64,000 nt of DNA, from positions 178,808 to 242,807 of the forward strand of contig NZ_JAUSUG010000006.1 in the NCBI RefSeq assembly GCF_030813435.1, read 5' to 3'. Positions 1-14,227 of the stretch are shown here, piece by piece. Each line of letters opens with the position of its first letter. The stretch's first letter is position 1. Both the position numbers and the translations under genes were made by a program. The DNA comes from Evansella vedderi (GTDB taxonomy: Bacteria > Bacillota > Bacilli > Bacillales > Salisediminibacteriaceae). A model generated the notes under the pieces. It had not been told where the DNA came from. It was given only the letters and a program-made list of their open reading frames with translations, and searched no databases.

Positions 1-2
1 TT

Positions 3-197
3 TATGATTTATTGGCCTATATGCTACCCCATTATAAAAGGGAAGGAAAGAGACAGCTGGTCGTTGCCATTGGCTGTACCGGTGGAAAGCACCGTTCTGT
101 TACATTAGCAGAATACTTCAAGGAGAATTTAGGGGATATGGGCTATTATACGTATGTCACCCATCGTGACATTGAGAAAGGAAAGCTAGAAGGTTGA
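3..197 (+). CDS. rapZ: RapZ, C-terminal fragment (cut by window edge)
   Basis: These are the last 64 codons of the RapZ/YvcJ nucleotide-binding protein; the N-terminal P-loop half lies outside the window. The visible part holds the conserved [10 protein letters not shown] motif of the C-terminal domain, followed by the usual helix ending in RDIEKGK. In Firmicutes YvcJ binds and hydrolyses nucleotides; in enterobacteria RapZ acts on GlmS regulatory RNAs. The stop overlaps the next start by 4 bp (TTGA), so rapZ and yvcK are translationally coupled. Family assignment rests on the motif and on the conserved rapZ-yvcK-whiA-crh order. Confidence 0.93.
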   Translation, partial: YDLLAYMLPHYKREGKRQLVVAIGCTGGKHRSVTLAEYFKENLGDMGYYTYVTHRDIEKGKLEG

Positions 198-1138
198 AGA
201 AGGCGAATATTGTAGTTATTGGAGGAGGCACCGGTTTATCCGTTTTACTTCGGGGATTAAAGACTTTTCCGGTAGAAATTACAGCCATCGTTACCGTAGC
301 AGACGATGGGGGCAGTTCAGGAAGGTTGCGAAGAGATTTACGAATTCCACCTCCTGGAGATGTGAGAAACGTCCTCGTTGCCTTATCGGAAGTAGAGCCT
401 TTAGTGGAAAAACTTTTTCAGCATCGCTTTGAAAACGGTAATGGCTTATCGGGTCATTCCCTAGGAAATTTACTATTAGCAGGTATGACGTCCATCACGG
501 GGGATTTTGCCAGGGGTGTTCAGGAAATCAGCCGAGTTTTAAACGTAAAAGGAAAGGTTTTACCGGCAGCGAATGAAGAGATAATTCTCCATGCTGAATT
601 GACTGATGGATCATTTGTGGAAGGGGAATCGAGAATTCCTTTGGCTAAAAAGCAAATTAAAAGGGTATTCCTTGAGCCATCGAATCCAGAGCCATTACAG
701 GAATCATTAACAGCCATTGAACAAGCTGATTTAATTGTATTAGGACCGGGAAGCCTATATACTAGTGTCATCCCTAATTTACTTGTTCCACAAATTGCTC
801 AAATGATTAAGCAGTCCAAGGCTTGGAAGGTTTATATTTGCAATGTCATGACACAGCCGGGGGAAACGGATAATTTCACAGCTGCTGATCATATTCAAGC
901 CATTTATAATCATGTGGATGATAAAATTTTAAATGCTATTCTTGTAAATAGCCAGCCAATTCCATTATCCTATGCAAAGAGATATGCAGAGGAAGGGGCC
1001 AGAGAAGTTATTGTGGATTCACACCGGCTAAAGTATATGGGATTAGAAGTGGTAAGTGAAGAAATTCTATTCTTCGATGATAAATATTTAAGGCATGATT
1101 CCATAAAACTATCTCAAAGGCTTGTTTCTATGCTTTAG
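194..1138 (+). CDS. yvcK: YvcK/GlmR, gluconeogenesis and cell-wall metabolism factor
   Basis: This 314-residue protein is of usual length for the YvcK (GlmR, CofD-like) family. The N terminus has the glycine-rich nucleotide loop [13 protein letters not shown] (residues about 9-21), then [13 protein letters not shown] and [12 protein letters not shown], all hallmark motifs. Family members bind UDP-GlcNAc and steer carbon into wall precursors during growth on gluconeogenic substrates. The start is a TTG overlapping the rapZ stop, with a purine-rich GAAAGGAAAG upstream. The next gene, whiA, is separated by a short structured repeat. Function is from family knowledge. Confidence 0.95.
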   Translation: MKKANIVVIGGGTGLSVLLRGLKTFPVEITAIVTVADDGGSSGRLRRDLRIPPPGDVRNVLVALSEVEPLVEKLFQHRFENGNGLSGHSLGNLLLAGMTSITGDFARGVQEISRVLNVKGKVLPAANEEIILHAELTDGSFVEGESRIPLAKKQIKRVFLEPSNPEPLQESLTAIEQADLIVLGPGSLYTSVIPNLLVPQIAQMIKQSKAWKVYICNVMTQPGETDNFTAADHIQAIYNHVDDKILNAILVNSQPIPLSYAKRYAEEGAREVIVDSHRLKYMGLEVVSEEILFFDDKYLRHDSIKLSQRLVSML

Positions 1139-1150
1139 TCTTCTAGAAGA

Positions 1151-1255
1151 GGCTGTTTTCGTTTAAAAGGCTTGGAGAAGCGGAAAGCGTCCGACTGTAG
1201 CGTCTCCCAGCTACACTAAATTCTACTAAAAACAATAATCATTTAGAAAACAGCC
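1151..1255 (+). repeat. Structured intergenic repeat, family A, internally deleted copy
   Basis: It begins GGCTGTTTTCG and ends TTAGAAAACAGCC, the same imperfect terminal inverted repeat seen at the larger copies near 8.2, 12.5, 25.9 and 49.5 kb. It keeps GCTTGGAGAAGCGGAAAGCG but lacks the GC-rich centre of full copies. It separates yvcK from whiA. Confidence 0.75.
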
Positions 1256-1338
1256 TTAAAAATAAAGATTCATATATTGAAGCTTTTTGAAGGGGTAACA
1301 TCTGTCTAAAAGTGGATGAAATGACGGAGGTGTGGCAG

Positions 1339-2280
1339 ATGTCTTTTGCTTCCATGACAAAAAAAGAATTAACGCAGCTGGAAGTGGAGGAATGCTGTAC
1401 GAAAGCGGAGTTAGCAGCCCTCATTCGGATGAATGGCTCCATTTCCCTGCGGAATATGCAAATTACACTGGATATTCAAACAGAAAACGCAGCGATTGCC
1501 AGGCGGATTTACACGCTCATTAAGAAGCTTTATTCTGTACATGTAGAGCTTCTTGTCCGTAAAAAAATGCGACTGAAGAAAAATAACGTTTATGTTGTTC
1601 GAATTACGAAGGATGCCCGCGCCATGCTGGAAAATTTAAAGATTGTAGATGGGACATTTGTATTCACTAGGGAGATTTCTCCTGAACTTATCCATAATGA
1701 CTGCTGTAAACGGGCATACTTACGAGGAGCTTTCTTAGCAGGAGGGTCGGTAAATCATCCTGATACATCCTCCTATCATTTGGAAATCTTCTCCTTCTAT
1801 GAGGAACATAATAGCTCACTTTGTGAATTAATGAACCATTTCGGCCTTAATGCGAAAATGCTGGAACGAAAGAAGGGATTTATCCTCTACTTAAAGGAAG
1901 GGGAGAAAATCAGTGAATTCTTAAACATTGTTGGGGCTCACCAGGCACTTCTAAAGTTCGAAGATGTTCGCATCATGAAGGACATGCGTAATTCCGTGAA
2001 TCGACTAGTGAATTGTGAAACAGCAAACTTAAACAAAACAGTAGGTGCTGCCATCCGGCAGGTGGATAACATCCGGTTTATAAAGCAAGAGGTTGGCCTT
2101 GATATTCTCCCTGACAAGCTGAGGGAGATTGCTGAACTCCGTTTAGAGCACCAGGATGTAAGCCTAAAGGAGCTGGGAGAAATGCTCCCAAGCGGTGCCG
2201 TTAGCAAATCCGGAGTGAATCATCGCCTGAGAAAAATCGATGAGTACGCCCAAAAACTTCGAGAAGGGGAAAAAAATTAA
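1339..2280 (+). CDS. whiA: WhiA, DNA-binding protein of division and sporulation gene control
   Basis: This 313-residue protein starts [16 protein letters not shown] chose the ATG at 1339 because GGAGGTG lies just upstream and because family members start MSFA; an upstream in-frame ATG at 1312 lacks this support. The N-terminal half resembles a degenerate LAGLIDADG endonuclease fold ([29 protein letters not shown]). The C-terminal half is the helix-turn-helix domain ([20 protein letters not shown], then [12 protein letters not shown]). In Bacillus, WhiA binds the nucleoid and affects FtsZ-ring formation and chromosome segregation; in Streptomyces it is a sporulation regulator. It lies in the standard cluster with yvcK and crh. 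Confidence 0.95.
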   Translation: MSFASMTKKELTQLEVEECCTKAELAALIRMNGSISLRNMQITLDIQTENAAIARRIYTLIKKLYSVHVELLVRKKMRLKKNNVYVVRITKDARAMLENLKIVDGTFVFTREISPELIHNDCCKRAYLRGAFLAGGSVNHPDTSSYHLEIFSFYEEHNSSLCELMNHFGLNAKMLERKKGFILYLKEGEKISEFLNIVGAHQALLKFEDVRIMKDMRNSVNRLVNCETANLNKTVGAAIRQVDNIRFIKQEVGLDILPDKLREIAELRLEHQDVSLKELGEMLPSGAVSKSGVNHRLRKIDEYAQKLREGEKN

Positions 2281-2362
2281 ATTCCGTTTCTCAGCACAGT
2301 AAAAATTACCATTTTAATGGAAGCGTTTGATTGTAAAAAATAGGGACAGGAGGAAGATACTA

Positions 2363-2620
2363 ATGATTGAAAAAACAATTGTAGTAAAAAGAAAAACAGG
2401 TTTACAAGCACGCCCAGCGGCATTGTTTGTGCAGGAAGCAAACAAATTTCACTCTGATATTTTTATTGAGAAGGATGGTAAAAAGGTAAATGCCAAGAGC
2501 ATTATGGGTATTATGAGCCTAGCCATTAACGCAAATAAGGAAATCACCTTAACTGTAGATGGCAATGATGAAGAAGCAGCCATGGAAGCCTTAGTGGCCT
2601 TTGTTGAACAAGAAAGTTAA
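2363..2620 (+). CDS. crh: Crh, catabolite-repression HPr-like protein
   Basis: This 85-residue HPr homologue starts at ATG 2363 behind AGGAGGA. The distinguishing feature is TGLQARPAA at residues about 12-20: glutamine replaces the HPr active-site histidine 15, so the protein cannot carry PTS phosphate. The regulatory serine 46 is kept in VNAKSIMGIMSL. Crh phosphorylated on Ser46 by HPr kinase is a corepressor of CcpA and, in B. subtilis, a regulator of glyoxal metabolism. It is the last gene of the cluster and is followed by two strong hairpins. Confidence 0.95.
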   Translation: MIEKTIVVKRKTGLQARPAALFVQEANKFHSDIFIEKDGKKVNAKSIMGIMSLAINANKEITLTVDGNDEEAAMEALVAFVEQES

Positions 2621-2665
2621 TCCGATTGAAGCTTTGAGGCTAGTAATGTAGCTAAGCTTATATTT

Positions 2666-2713
2666 AGCTGTGCAAACTCCCACTAAAGGACTTTAGGTGG
2701 AGTTTGCACAGCT
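2666..2713 (+). other. Long near-perfect inverted repeat downstream of crh
   Basis: The arms 2666-2680 (AGCTGTGCAAACTCC) and 2699-2713 (GGAGTTTGCACAGCT) pair perfectly, and most inner bases also pair. No T-run follows, so it is probably not an intrinsic terminator by itself. It may be an mRNA 3'-end protector or part of a double terminator with the next hairpin. Confidence 0.7.
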
Positions 2714-2725
2714 AACATTTTCAAG

Positions 2726-2761
2726 AAGGGCTTTACTTATTATGAGTAAAGTTCTTTTTTT
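2726..2761 (+). terminator. Rho-independent terminator of the rapZ-crh operon
   Basis: GGCTTTACT and AGTAAAGTT form a stem with a short AT loop, followed directly by a run of T (TTCTTTTTTTG). Confidence 0.85.
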
Positions 2762-2767
2762 GTTTTT

Positions 2768-3005
2768 GGCTCTGTTAAACTTTGATGTTGATTTTCGCTT
2801 CAGGACACTCCAATTACGCCTAAAAGCAGCCCACGTCCTGTGGGCAACGGCGTAATGTCACCGTCCTGGTTCCGCGGGCAACACTTCAGCCTCCTCGGGA
2901 AAATCACCCTGCGGGGTCTTCAGTAGTTGCTTTTCCCGCAGGAGTCTCGCGCCTTTCGCTACAATCAACCCTGTTTAAAATTCAACAATGACCTTTAACA
3001 GAGCT
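2768..3005 (-). repeat. Structured intergenic repeat, family A, reverse orientation
   Basis: GGCTCTGTTAAA at one end and TTTAACAGAGCT at the other form an almost perfect terminal inverted repeat. The interior, read on the reverse strand, has the family order GAGACTCCTGCGGG, AAGACCCCGCAGGG, CCGAGGAGGCTGAAG, CCCGCGGAA. It contains the extra ATTACGCC...GGCGTAAT hairpin module also found in the copy at 49.5 kb. Confidence 0.75.
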
Positions 3006-3029
3006 TTGTTTTTTGAAAAAAATGTTAGA

Positions 3030-3104
3030 GGGAGGATGAAACGCGGAAGGGGAAGGTAATCAAAAGTTCGCGTTTCAATGAGCACAAATGAGCCGCCCCC
3101 CTCC
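3030..3104. repeat. Short CGCG-containing repeat, opposite orientation to the 48.9-kb set
   Basis: AAAAGTTCGCGTTTCAATGA at about 3062-3081, with GAAACGCGGA at about 3038, forms a loose palindrome. The same words occur in reverse orientation in the tandem set at 48.91-49.06 kb. No coding potential was seen. Confidence 0.5.
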
Positions 3105-3115
3105 CCATAAAATAA

Positions 3116-3152
3116 ACAAAAAACCAAGCAGTTCCGTGAACCACTTGGTTTA
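3116..3152 (-). terminator. Terminator of clpP
   Basis: Read on the reverse strand, AAACCAAGTGGTTC pairs with GAACTGCTTGGTTT and a run of six T follows. It lies just beyond the clpP stop codon. Confidence 0.88.
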
Positions 3153-3162
3153 AAACACTATT

Positions 3163-3750
3163 TTATTCCGGGCGCTTTTCCATTACTTCGTCAATTAGCC
3201 CGTATTTCTTCGCTTCAGCTGCACTCATGAAGTTGTCGCGGTCTGTATCGCGAGCAATTACCTCTAGTGGCTGCCCCGTACGCTCAGAAAGAATTTTGTT
3301 TAGTTTTTCACGCATTTCAATGATTCTTCGTGCGTGGATTTCAATATCAGATGCTTGACCTTGTGCACCGCCTAGTGGTTGGTGAATCATGACTTCACTG
3401 TTTGGTAAGGCGAAGCGTTTGCCCGGCTCCCCTGCAGCTAGTAGGAATGCTCCCATTGATGCTGCCATACCGATACAAATGGTTTGTACCTTTGGCTTAA
3501 TAAATTGCATTGTGTCGTAGATCGCCATTCCCGCTGTGATGGATCCACCTGGGCTGTTAATATAAAGGGAAATGTCCTTTTCAGGATCATCTGCTGCTAA
3601 AAATAACAATTGAGCTACTACTGAGTTTGCAACGTTATCATCGATTGCAGTACCAAGCATAATGATACGGTCTTTCAATAAACGTGAATAAATGTCGTAG
3701 GCGCGCTCACCGCGATTTGTTTGTTCTATTACTGTTGGGACTAAATTCAT
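3163..3750 (-). CDS. clpP: ClpP, ATP-dependent Clp protease proteolytic subunit
   Basis: This 195-residue serine protease has the full catalytic triad: Ser in GMAASMGAF (about residue 98), His in [11 protein letters not shown] (about 123) and Asp in DTDRDNF (about 172). The N terminus [20 protein letters not shown] is canonical. It forms the tetradecameric barrel that degrades substrates unfolded by ClpC, ClpX or ClpE. The start has AAGGAGGAG nine bases upstream. A CtsR operator lies about 90 bp upstream, so heat-stress control is expected. Confidence 0.97.
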   Translation of the reverse strand: MNLVPTVIEQTNRGERAYDIYSRLLKDRIIMLGTAIDDNVANSVVAQLLFLAADDPEKDISLYINSPGGSITAGMAIYDTMQFIKPKVQTICIGMAASMGAFLLAAGEPGKRFALPNSEVMIHQPLGGAQGQASDIEIHARRIIEMREKLNKILSERTGQPLEVIARDTDRDNFMSAAEAKKYGLIDEVMEKRPE

Positions 3751-3837
3751 TAAGTACTCCTCCTTTATCTCATCATAAAGATATGTTTATCTAAAGATTT
3801 TCATGTGAGTTATTTACAAATTAATCATAAACTAATA

Positions 3838-3854
3838 GGTCAATAAAGGTCAAA
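3838..3854. promoter_or_regulatory. CtsR operator upstream of clpP
   Basis: GGTCAAT, three bases, then GGTCAAA form the direct heptad repeat known for CtsR, differing from the consensus in one base. It lies about 90 bp upstream of the clpP start, the expected position for a class III heat-shock promoter. The rest of 3751-4156 is AT-rich intergenic DNA between the divergent clpP and rpoN. Confidence 0.8.
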
Positions 3855-4156
3855 TAATTTGATCCCCCTTGTATCAACCCTTAAGGCATTTCAATAGTAT
3901 GTAGAAAAGCAAGCTTTCTTAAAAAACTACAACACTTTCATCATAGCCTAAATTAAACTTTCTCAAACAAAAAATTCAATATAAAACATATTAATTCCTT
4001 CTTTTACGTACAAATTTTTTATAAAATAAAAAATAAAACGCTTACATCAAAAGCCTAGTACACTAGTCTTTCTGATAAATAGAATATATTTACCAATAGC
4101 ACCATTACCAACAAGTTATGGTTATCATGTATAATAGCCTTAAGGGGGGAAGTCTT

Positions 4157-5509
4157 ATGAACATGGATTTTGGTTTGTTTCAACAGCAGTCAATGAAGCT
4201 GGTTATGACAAATGAACTTCGTCAAGCAATTGCTATGCTGCAATATTCTGTCTTGGACTTAAATGATTATTTACATGAGCAGCAATTAGAAAATCCATTA
4301 ATTGAGCTGAAGGACAATCGTCTCCGGGAGGAAATGGAACGGAAAAAATACGATGATATCTCCCTGCAAAAATATGATTATAGAGTTCGTCATCACTACG
4401 ACGATGATGAAGGCTACTCCCCGATTGACCATGTGACAGATGGGGATGAGGGACTTCAGGATTATTTACTAAATCAAATTCGTTTTTTACACATAGATAA
4501 ATCGTTAAGGAAAATTGTTACGTATTTAGCTTTGTCCATTAATGAAAACGGTTATTTACTGCAACCCATAACCGAATTGGCAGAAGAGTTGCAAGAGCCG
4601 GCAGCAAAAATGGAAGAGGCATTAGCTATCCTCCAGTCCTTGGAGCCATACGGTGTAGGTGCCTCGTCCCTTAAGGAATGCCTATTAATTCAATTACGTC
4701 AGATGGAGATTAGAGATACTCTCGCAGAAACAATCGTAGAAAAGCATTTAGATCTATTAGGAAAAAAACAATTTAAGCAAATTGCAAAGGAAGAGAATAT
4801 TGATTTGGATGAGGTTCAGTATATTGCTGACTTTATTCAAACATTAAATCCGAAGCCAGGAGCTGCCTTTCACAATGAACCAGCTAAATACGTGGTGCCA
4901 GATGTAACCGTAAAAAAGGTGAAGGGGAAATACCTCGTTTTTTTAAACGATGAGCATATGCCGCAAATGACCATTAACCGAAGATACGCTGCCCTAATGG
5001 AAGAGGGGGAAGCGGAGGTAAGTCAGTACATGAGGCGGAAATATGAGCAGTTTCAGTGGATTAAGAAAAGCATCGAACAACGGCAGCAAACATTATTAAG
5101 CGTTACCAATGCTATAGTGGAGCACCAACTGCAATTTTTCGAGAAAGGTCCAGAGTATTTACAACCATTGACCTTAAAGGAAATTGCTGATATCGTTCAA
5201 GTGCATGAATCTACTGTCTCAAGGGCTACTACGAAAAAATATATGCAAACGCCTCGAGGTTTGTTTGAGCTAAAGTATTTCTTCACTTCAACAGTAGGGA
5301 AGGACTCTGGGGAGTCCAGTTCCTCTGAGCGTGTTAAAATATATTTAAAGAAGCTAGTAGATGAGGAAAACAAGCGGAAGCCACTATCAGACCAAAAGCT
5401 ATCGGACCTCCTGAAGGAACAGTATGGAATACAAGTTTCAAGACGTACCGTAGCAAAATACCGCGACGAAATGCATATCCTTTCCTCTTCCCAAAGAAAA
5501 AGATTTTAA
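4157..5509 (+). CDS. rpoN: RNA polymerase sigma-54 factor (SigL/RpoN)
   Basis: This 450-residue protein starts at ATG 4157 behind AAGGGGGGA. Region I is the glutamine-rich N terminus (FGLFQQQSMKLVMTNELRQAI), followed by an acidic linker and the core-binding region. The DNA-binding part contains a helix-turn-helix (LKEIADIVQVHESTVSRATT) and the C-terminal RpoN box SRRTVAKYRDEM, which reads the -24 element. In Bacillus, SigL serves amino-acid, levan and acetoin catabolism with enhancer-binding activators. No such activator is in the window. An upstream in-frame start at 4118 lacks a ribosome binding site. Confidence 0.95.
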   Translation: MNMDFGLFQQQSMKLVMTNELRQAIAMLQYSVLDLNDYLHEQQLENPLIELKDNRLREEMERKKYDDISLQKYDYRVRHHYDDDEGYSPIDHVTDGDEGLQDYLLNQIRFLHIDKSLRKIVTYLALSINENGYLLQPITELAEELQEPAAKMEEALAILQSLEPYGVGASSLKECLLIQLRQMEIRDTLAETIVEKHLDLLGKKQFKQIAKEENIDLDEVQYIADFIQTLNPKPGAAFHNEPAKYVVPDVTVKKVKGKYLVFLNDEHMPQMTINRRYAALMEEGEAEVSQYMRRKYEQFQWIKKSIEQRQQTLLSVTNAIVEHQLQFFEKGPEYLQPLTLKEIADIVQVHESTVSRATTKKYMQTPRGLFELKYFFTSTVGKDSGESSSSERVKIYLKKLVDEENKRKPLSDQKLSDLLKEQYGIQVSRRTVAKYRDEMHILSSSQRKRF

Positions 5510-5602
5510 GTGTAGGCTTTTTTCGAATAGATTGTCGTTTTTCCATAACTCGAAGTAGTGGAAGGCGCCACTCCAGCAACACTTTAAGAAAGGAAAGAAG
5601 AA

Positions 5603-5851
5603 ATGGTCACCCTTTACTTTTATACAAAAACGGGCTGCCCTCTCTGTGATAAAGGACTGGCAACCTTAAAGGAATTTCAAAAAGACTACCCGTTTCAAAT
5701 TGAAGAGCGAGACATCTACGAACGGGATGATTGGCTCGAATTATATCAAATTCGCATTCCAGTAGTGGAAGATGAAAATGGAAGCGTTTTAGATGAAGGA
5801 ATACTGTCATACTCGACAATATACGAAAAAATTAATAAAAAATTTACATGA
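5603..5851 (+). CDS. Glutaredoxin-like thiol protein
   Basis: This 82-residue protein has a thioredoxin fold with a CPLC redox motif at about residues 12-15 (TKTGCPLCDKG) and the cis-proline segment IRIPVVED. It belongs to the glutaredoxin-like family often found between sigL and cggR in Bacillaceae. The start follows AAGGAAAGAAGAA. The partner and physiological thiol are unknown. The cggR promoter overlaps its end. Confidence 0.82.
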   Translation: MVTLYFYTKTGCPLCDKGLATLKEFQKDYPFQIEERDIYERDDWLELYQIRIPVVEDENGSVLDEGILSYSTIYEKINKKFT

Positions 5852-5857
5852 TTTTTA

Positions 5858-5886
5858 TTGCTTGTGGATCATTTACTTGCTACAAT
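5858..5886 (+). promoter_or_regulatory. Probable sigma-A promoter of the cggR-gapA operon
   Basis: TTGCTT at 5858-5863 and TACAAT at 5881-5886 are separated by 17 bp. They lie upstream of the CggR operator, as in B. subtilis. Confidence 0.6.
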
Positions 5887-5952
5887 TAATTTTGGAAAGA
5901 CCTTCGTTTTCCAAATTGTTGTACATAGAAATGATCTTTTTTTTCATCCGGG

Positions 5953-5988
5953 TGGGACATAATATGTCTGGTAGGGACGTTGTTGGTC
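5953..5988 (+). promoter_or_regulatory. CggR operator
   Basis: The sequence fits the CggR consensus CGGGAC-N6-TGTC-N4-CGGGAC-N6-TGTC: TGGGAC-N6-TGTC-TGGT-AGGGAC-N6-GGTC, with exact spacing. It lies between the promoter and the cggR start, where CggR bound without fructose-1,6-bisphosphate would block transcription. Confidence 0.9.
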
Positions 5989-6023
5989 CCGGAGGAGAAA
6001 GCAATTTAAAAAGGGGCATTAAC

Positions 6024-7049
6024 ATGCGAATGCTTTTAGATTTACAAAAAAAATTAGTACCTGACCTTTTAGACGTCATTGGTATGCGATATCGCGTGTT
6101 ACGCTTTATACGTTTAATGCAGCCTATTGGAAGGCGAACATTAGCCAACAGTTTGGAAATGTCCGAGAGGGTACTTCGCAGTGAAGTTACTTTCTTAAAG
6201 GAACAGGGGCTCGTCCATGTAGCTGCTTCTGGAATGACGTTAACAGAAGAGGGAATGATTTTACTTTCCCAGCTGGAAGATGTTATGAAAGAAGTTTTTG
6301 ATATCAGACAAATGGAAATTGAACTGCAGCAAAAGCTTGATTTAGCTGAGGTTCATATTGTGCCCGGAAACAGTGACGAGTTTTCGTGGGTGAAAAAGGA
6401 AATGGGGCGTACCTGTATCGCACTCATGAAAAAAAAGTTATTTGCGAAAGGAAATACTATCGCAGTAACAGGAGGAACAACGATTGCTGCAGTGGCAGAA
6501 ATGATGATCCCAGATGTAGATTTAAAGGAAGCGTTATTTGTACCAGCTCGCGGAGGTTTAGGGGAACAGGTGGAGAATCAAGCGAACACAATCTGTGCCA
6601 CAATGGCCAGAAAAGCGATGGGGTCTTACCGGTTACTCCATGTACCGGATCAACTAAGTAAGGATGCTTATGAATCACTCATCAATGAACCATCTGTAAA
6701 GCAAATTTTGGAGCTTATCCGTTCTGCCAATGTGGTTATTCACGGTATCGGTGAAGCTCAAACGATGGCGGAAAGAAGGAATTCCTCTCAAGAGGTGTTA
6801 GAAAAGCTTGAAAATGCTAATGCAACAGCGGAGGCCTTCGGTTATTATTTTGACCAATCAGGGGATATTATCCATAAGGTGTTGACGATTGGCCTGCAAT
6901 TAGAGGATTTAAAGGGTATTCCCCATATCATCGCCGTTGCGGGAGGAGCATCCAAAGCTAATGCTATTAAGGCTTACATGAAGTACGGAACAAACCAAGT
7001 ACTGGTAACCGATGAGGGTGCTGCAAAGGCAATATTAAAAAAGACATAA
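6024..7049 (+). CDS. cggR: CggR, central glycolytic genes regulator
   Basis: This 341-residue SorC/DeoR-type repressor starts at ATG 6024 behind AAAAGGGGC. The open frame extends upstream to 5793 but would cross the operator, so I reject that start. The N terminus carries the winged helix (GRRTLANSLEMSERVLRSEVTFL). The C-terminal sugar-phosphate domain has ITVTGGTTI-like, VPARGGLGE and HGIGEA segments, typical of binding to fructose-1,6-bisphosphate. It represses its own operon, cggR-gapA-pgk-tpiA-gpmI-eno, and the operator sits in its leader. Confidence 0.95.
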   Translation: MRMLLDLQKKLVPDLLDVIGMRYRVLRFIRLMQPIGRRTLANSLEMSERVLRSEVTFLKEQGLVHVAASGMTLTEEGMILLSQLEDVMKEVFDIRQMEIELQQKLDLAEVHIVPGNSDEFSWVKKEMGRTCIALMKKKLFAKGNTIAVTGGTTIAAVAEMMIPDVDLKEALFVPARGGLGEQVENQANTICATMARKAMGSYRLLHVPDQLSKDAYESLINEPSVKQILELIRSANVVIHGIGEAQTMAERRNSSQEVLEKLENANATAEAFGYYFDQSGDIIHKVLTIGLQLEDLKGIPHIIAVAGGASKANAIKAYMKYGTNQVLVTDEGAAKAILKKT

Positions 7050-7140
7050 TTTTATCGGAAAAATTAGGTTTTTACCTGTTTATAATGGGGCATGTAAGGA
7101 GAAATTTAATAGAGTAGGTTTGTAATGATTAGATAAGTCA

Positions 7141-8228
<1,088 letters not shown>

Positions 8229-8242
8229 TCAACCTTTATAAA

Positions 8243-8447
8243 TAGCTGTTTCTGTAAACTTTGTTTGCTTTTTGAAAAGCTTGGAGAAGCGGAAGGCGGC
8301 GACTCCAGCGGGAAAAGCAGCGGCTGAAATCTCTGAAGGGTGGTCTTCCCGAGGAGGTTGAAGCGTTGCCCGCGGAAAGCGTCCGCCTAAAGCGTATCCA
8401 AGCAACGTTATTTCTTCAAAAACAACAATGTTTTACAAAATAGACTA
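8243..8447 (+). repeat. Structured intergenic repeat, family A, between gapA and pgk
   Basis: The full pattern is present: a terminal AGCTGTTTCTGTAAACTTTG, then GCTTGGAGAAGCGGAAGGCG, GACTCCAGCGGGAAAAGCA, TCCCGAGGAGGTTGAAG, GCCCGCGGAAAGCGTCCGCC, TATCCAAGC and a distal AACAATGTTTTACAAAATAG. Inner complements include AGGCGG/CCGCCT and GCTTGGA/TCCAAGC. It lies inside the glycolytic operon. Confidence 0.8.
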
Positions 8448-8467
8448 TAAATAAACTTCTCAAATAA

Positions 8468-8505
8468 AAAGAGGAGACAGCGCAGTGTCCTGTTCTCCTC
8501 TTTAA
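8468..8505 (+). terminator. Hairpin between gapA and pgk, possible partial terminator
   Basis: AAAGAGGAGA and TCTCCTCTTT form a 10-bp stem, extended by CAG/CTG, but only TTTAATC follows, so termination may be partial. It could help keep gapA expression above that of pgk. Confidence 0.55.
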
Positions 8506-8654
8506 TCGTGAGTAGACCGCTAAGTATGAAAATGCATTAATCTGGAATCTTGAATCCGTTACAGGCGGACGCCTTCCACTCCTTCAAGAGTGCAAACAGT
8601 AACATGGATTTTGTATTTTCAGGGTAGACTTCCATGCAATAGTAATTTTGCACC

Positions 8655-8830
8655 ATGGAGTATGAAAAATTTATTCTGCTTGGAATGAGCGAAGGTCCGT
8701 GAGACTCCTGTGGGAGTGTGGTCTAGACGAGACCCCACAGGGCGTAGCCCGAGGAGGCTCGTCAGAACACCCACGGAAAGGGAGCGGACCGTAGTGAATG
8801 AAAACTAGATTCGTAATTCCAGGGTAGTCA
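8655..8830 (+). repeat. Structured intergenic repeat, variant family with GAGACTCCTGTGGG
   Basis: It holds GCTTGGAATGAGCGAAGGTC, GAGACTCCTGTGGGAG, GAGACCCCACAGGGCG, CCCGAGGAGGCTCGTC, CACGGAAAGGGAGCGGACC. The arms GGTCC/GGACC and CTCCTGTGG/CCACAGG pair. It is a relative of family A with different ends. The remaining sequence from 8506 to 8654 includes a scrap, GGCGGACGCCTTCCACTCC, that looks like a broken copy. Confidence 0.65.
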
Positions 8831-8937
8831 AAAAGGTCCTTATCTTTTTGACTACCTATACCCAAAAGCTATTTCCTGTTAATTTTAAACAATTTGTCCA
8901 AACTAAGAATGGTCTTAGTGTAAAGGAGGAGCTTCAC

Positions 8938-10122
8938 GTGAATAAGAAATCTGTTCGTGATATTAATGTAAAAGGTCAACGAGTTTTTTGCCGTGTGGAC
9001 TTTAACGTACCAATGAAGGACGGGGAAGTTACGGATGACACTCGTATCCGTGCTGCATTACCAACGATTCAACATTTAGCTGAACAAGGAGCAAAAGTAA
9101 TCTTAGCCAGCCATTTAGGACGTCCTAAAGGGGAAGTTGTAGAAGAGCTTCGTTTAAATACTGTAGCTTCACGTCTAAGTGAACTTCTTGGTAAAAATGT
9201 AGTGAAAACGGATGAAGTATATGGAGATGCTCCAAAGAAAGCGATCAGCGAACTTGGGGAAGGTGACGTCCTATTACTTGAAAACGTACGTTTTGAAGCA
9301 GGAGAAGAGAAGAACGATCCAGAACTAGCAAAAGCACTTGCTGAACTAGCAGACGTTTATGTAAACGATGCATTCGGTGCTGCACACCGTGCTCATGCTT
9401 CCACAGAAGGGATTGCTCACCACCTCCCTGCAGTTGCCGGTTTCTTAATGGAAAAGGAATTAGAGGTTTTAGGGAAAGCACTATCAAATCCAGAACGTCC
9501 ATTCACAGCTATCATTGGTGGAGCAAAGGTTAAGGATAAAATCGGAGTAATTGATAATCTATTAGATAAAGTAGATAACTTAATCATTGGCGGCGGATTA
9601 GCTTACACTTTCGTTAAAGCATTAGGTCATGAAGTTGGAAAATCGCTATTGGAAGAAGACAAGATTGATCTAGCTAATCAGTTCATGCAAAAGGCAAAGG
9701 ATAAAGGTGTTAAATTCTATATGCCTCAAGACGTTATCGTGGCAGATGATTTCAGTGTAGATGCTACTACTCAAGTAGTGGATATTGACAGCATTCCATC
9801 TGACTGGGAAGCATTAGATATTGGTCCAAAAACAATTGACACCTACCGTGATGTTATTTTAAATTCTAAGTTAGTTATTTGGAACGGACCAATGGGTGTA
9901 TTTGAATTAGAACCATTTGCTAACGGAACAATCTCTGTTGCAAAGGCCTTAGCTGACGCACAAAGTGCCTATACTGTTATCGGTGGTGGTGACTCAGCTG
10001 CAGCTGTTGAAAAATTCGGTTTTGCAGAAAATATGGATCACATTTCAACAGGTGGAGGCGCATCCCTAGAATTTATGGAAGGGAAAGAATTGCCTGGAGT
10101 TGTAGCTTTAAACGATAAATAA
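8938..10122 (+). CDS. pgk: Phosphoglycerate kinase
   Basis: This 394-residue enzyme transfers phosphate from 1,3-bisphosphoglycerate to ADP. The start is GTG 8938 behind AAAGGAGG; the frame opens at 8848 but that extension is repeat-derived and has no ribosome binding site. Family motifs are RVDFNVPM (residues about 19-26), [11 protein letters not shown], the hinge segment, and the C-terminal nucleotide site [12 protein letters not shown] with [19 protein letters not shown]. It is the third gene of the CggR operon, separated from gapA by about 700 bp of repeats. Confidence 0.97.
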   Translation: MNKKSVRDINVKGQRVFCRVDFNVPMKDGEVTDDTRIRAALPTIQHLAEQGAKVILASHLGRPKGEVVEELRLNTVASRLSELLGKNVVKTDEVYGDAPKKAISELGEGDVLLLENVRFEAGEEKNDPELAKALAELADVYVNDAFGAAHRAHASTEGIAHHLPAVAGFLMEKELEVLGKALSNPERPFTAIIGGAKVKDKIGVIDNLLDKVDNLIIGGGLAYTFVKALGHEVGKSLLEEDKIDLANQFMQKAKDKGVKFYMPQDVIVADDFSVDATTQVVDIDSIPSDWEALDIGPKTIDTYRDVILNSKLVIWNGPMGVFELEPFANGTISVAKALADAQSAYTVIGGGDSAAAVEKFGFAENMDHISTGGGASLEFMEGKELPGVVALNDK

Positions 10123-12436
<2,314 letters not shown>

Positions 12437-12460
12437 ATAGTAAATTTTTAAAAAAAATAA

Positions 12461-14084
<1,624 letters not shown>

Positions 14085-14119
14085 TTTTTAAGCATAAAAA
14101 CTGCTTGTACTGTGTCGTA

Positions 14120-14160
14120 CAGCACACATTTGGCAGTGGTTGAAGTTAGTCGTACAGCGA
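14120..14160 (+). repeat. Paired TCGTACAG repeats beside attL, candidate integrase arm sites
   Basis: TCGTACAG occurs at about 14115-14122 and 14151-14158, each as the loop of a small palindrome (TGTG...CACA and AGTCG...CGACT). Short repeats between the attachment core and the integrase gene are typical arm-type or excisionase sites. This role is inferred only from position. Confidence 0.4.
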
Positions 14161-14227
14161 CTTAAACTTTGCCATACAGAAACCCTCTATTTATATGTGA
14201 GTTATCACATTGGATAGGGGGTTTTTT

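Noticed and set aside
5793..6023. Upstream extension of cggR (open frame from 5793)
   Set aside because: It crosses the promoter and the CggR operator; the normal start with a ribosome binding site is at 6024.
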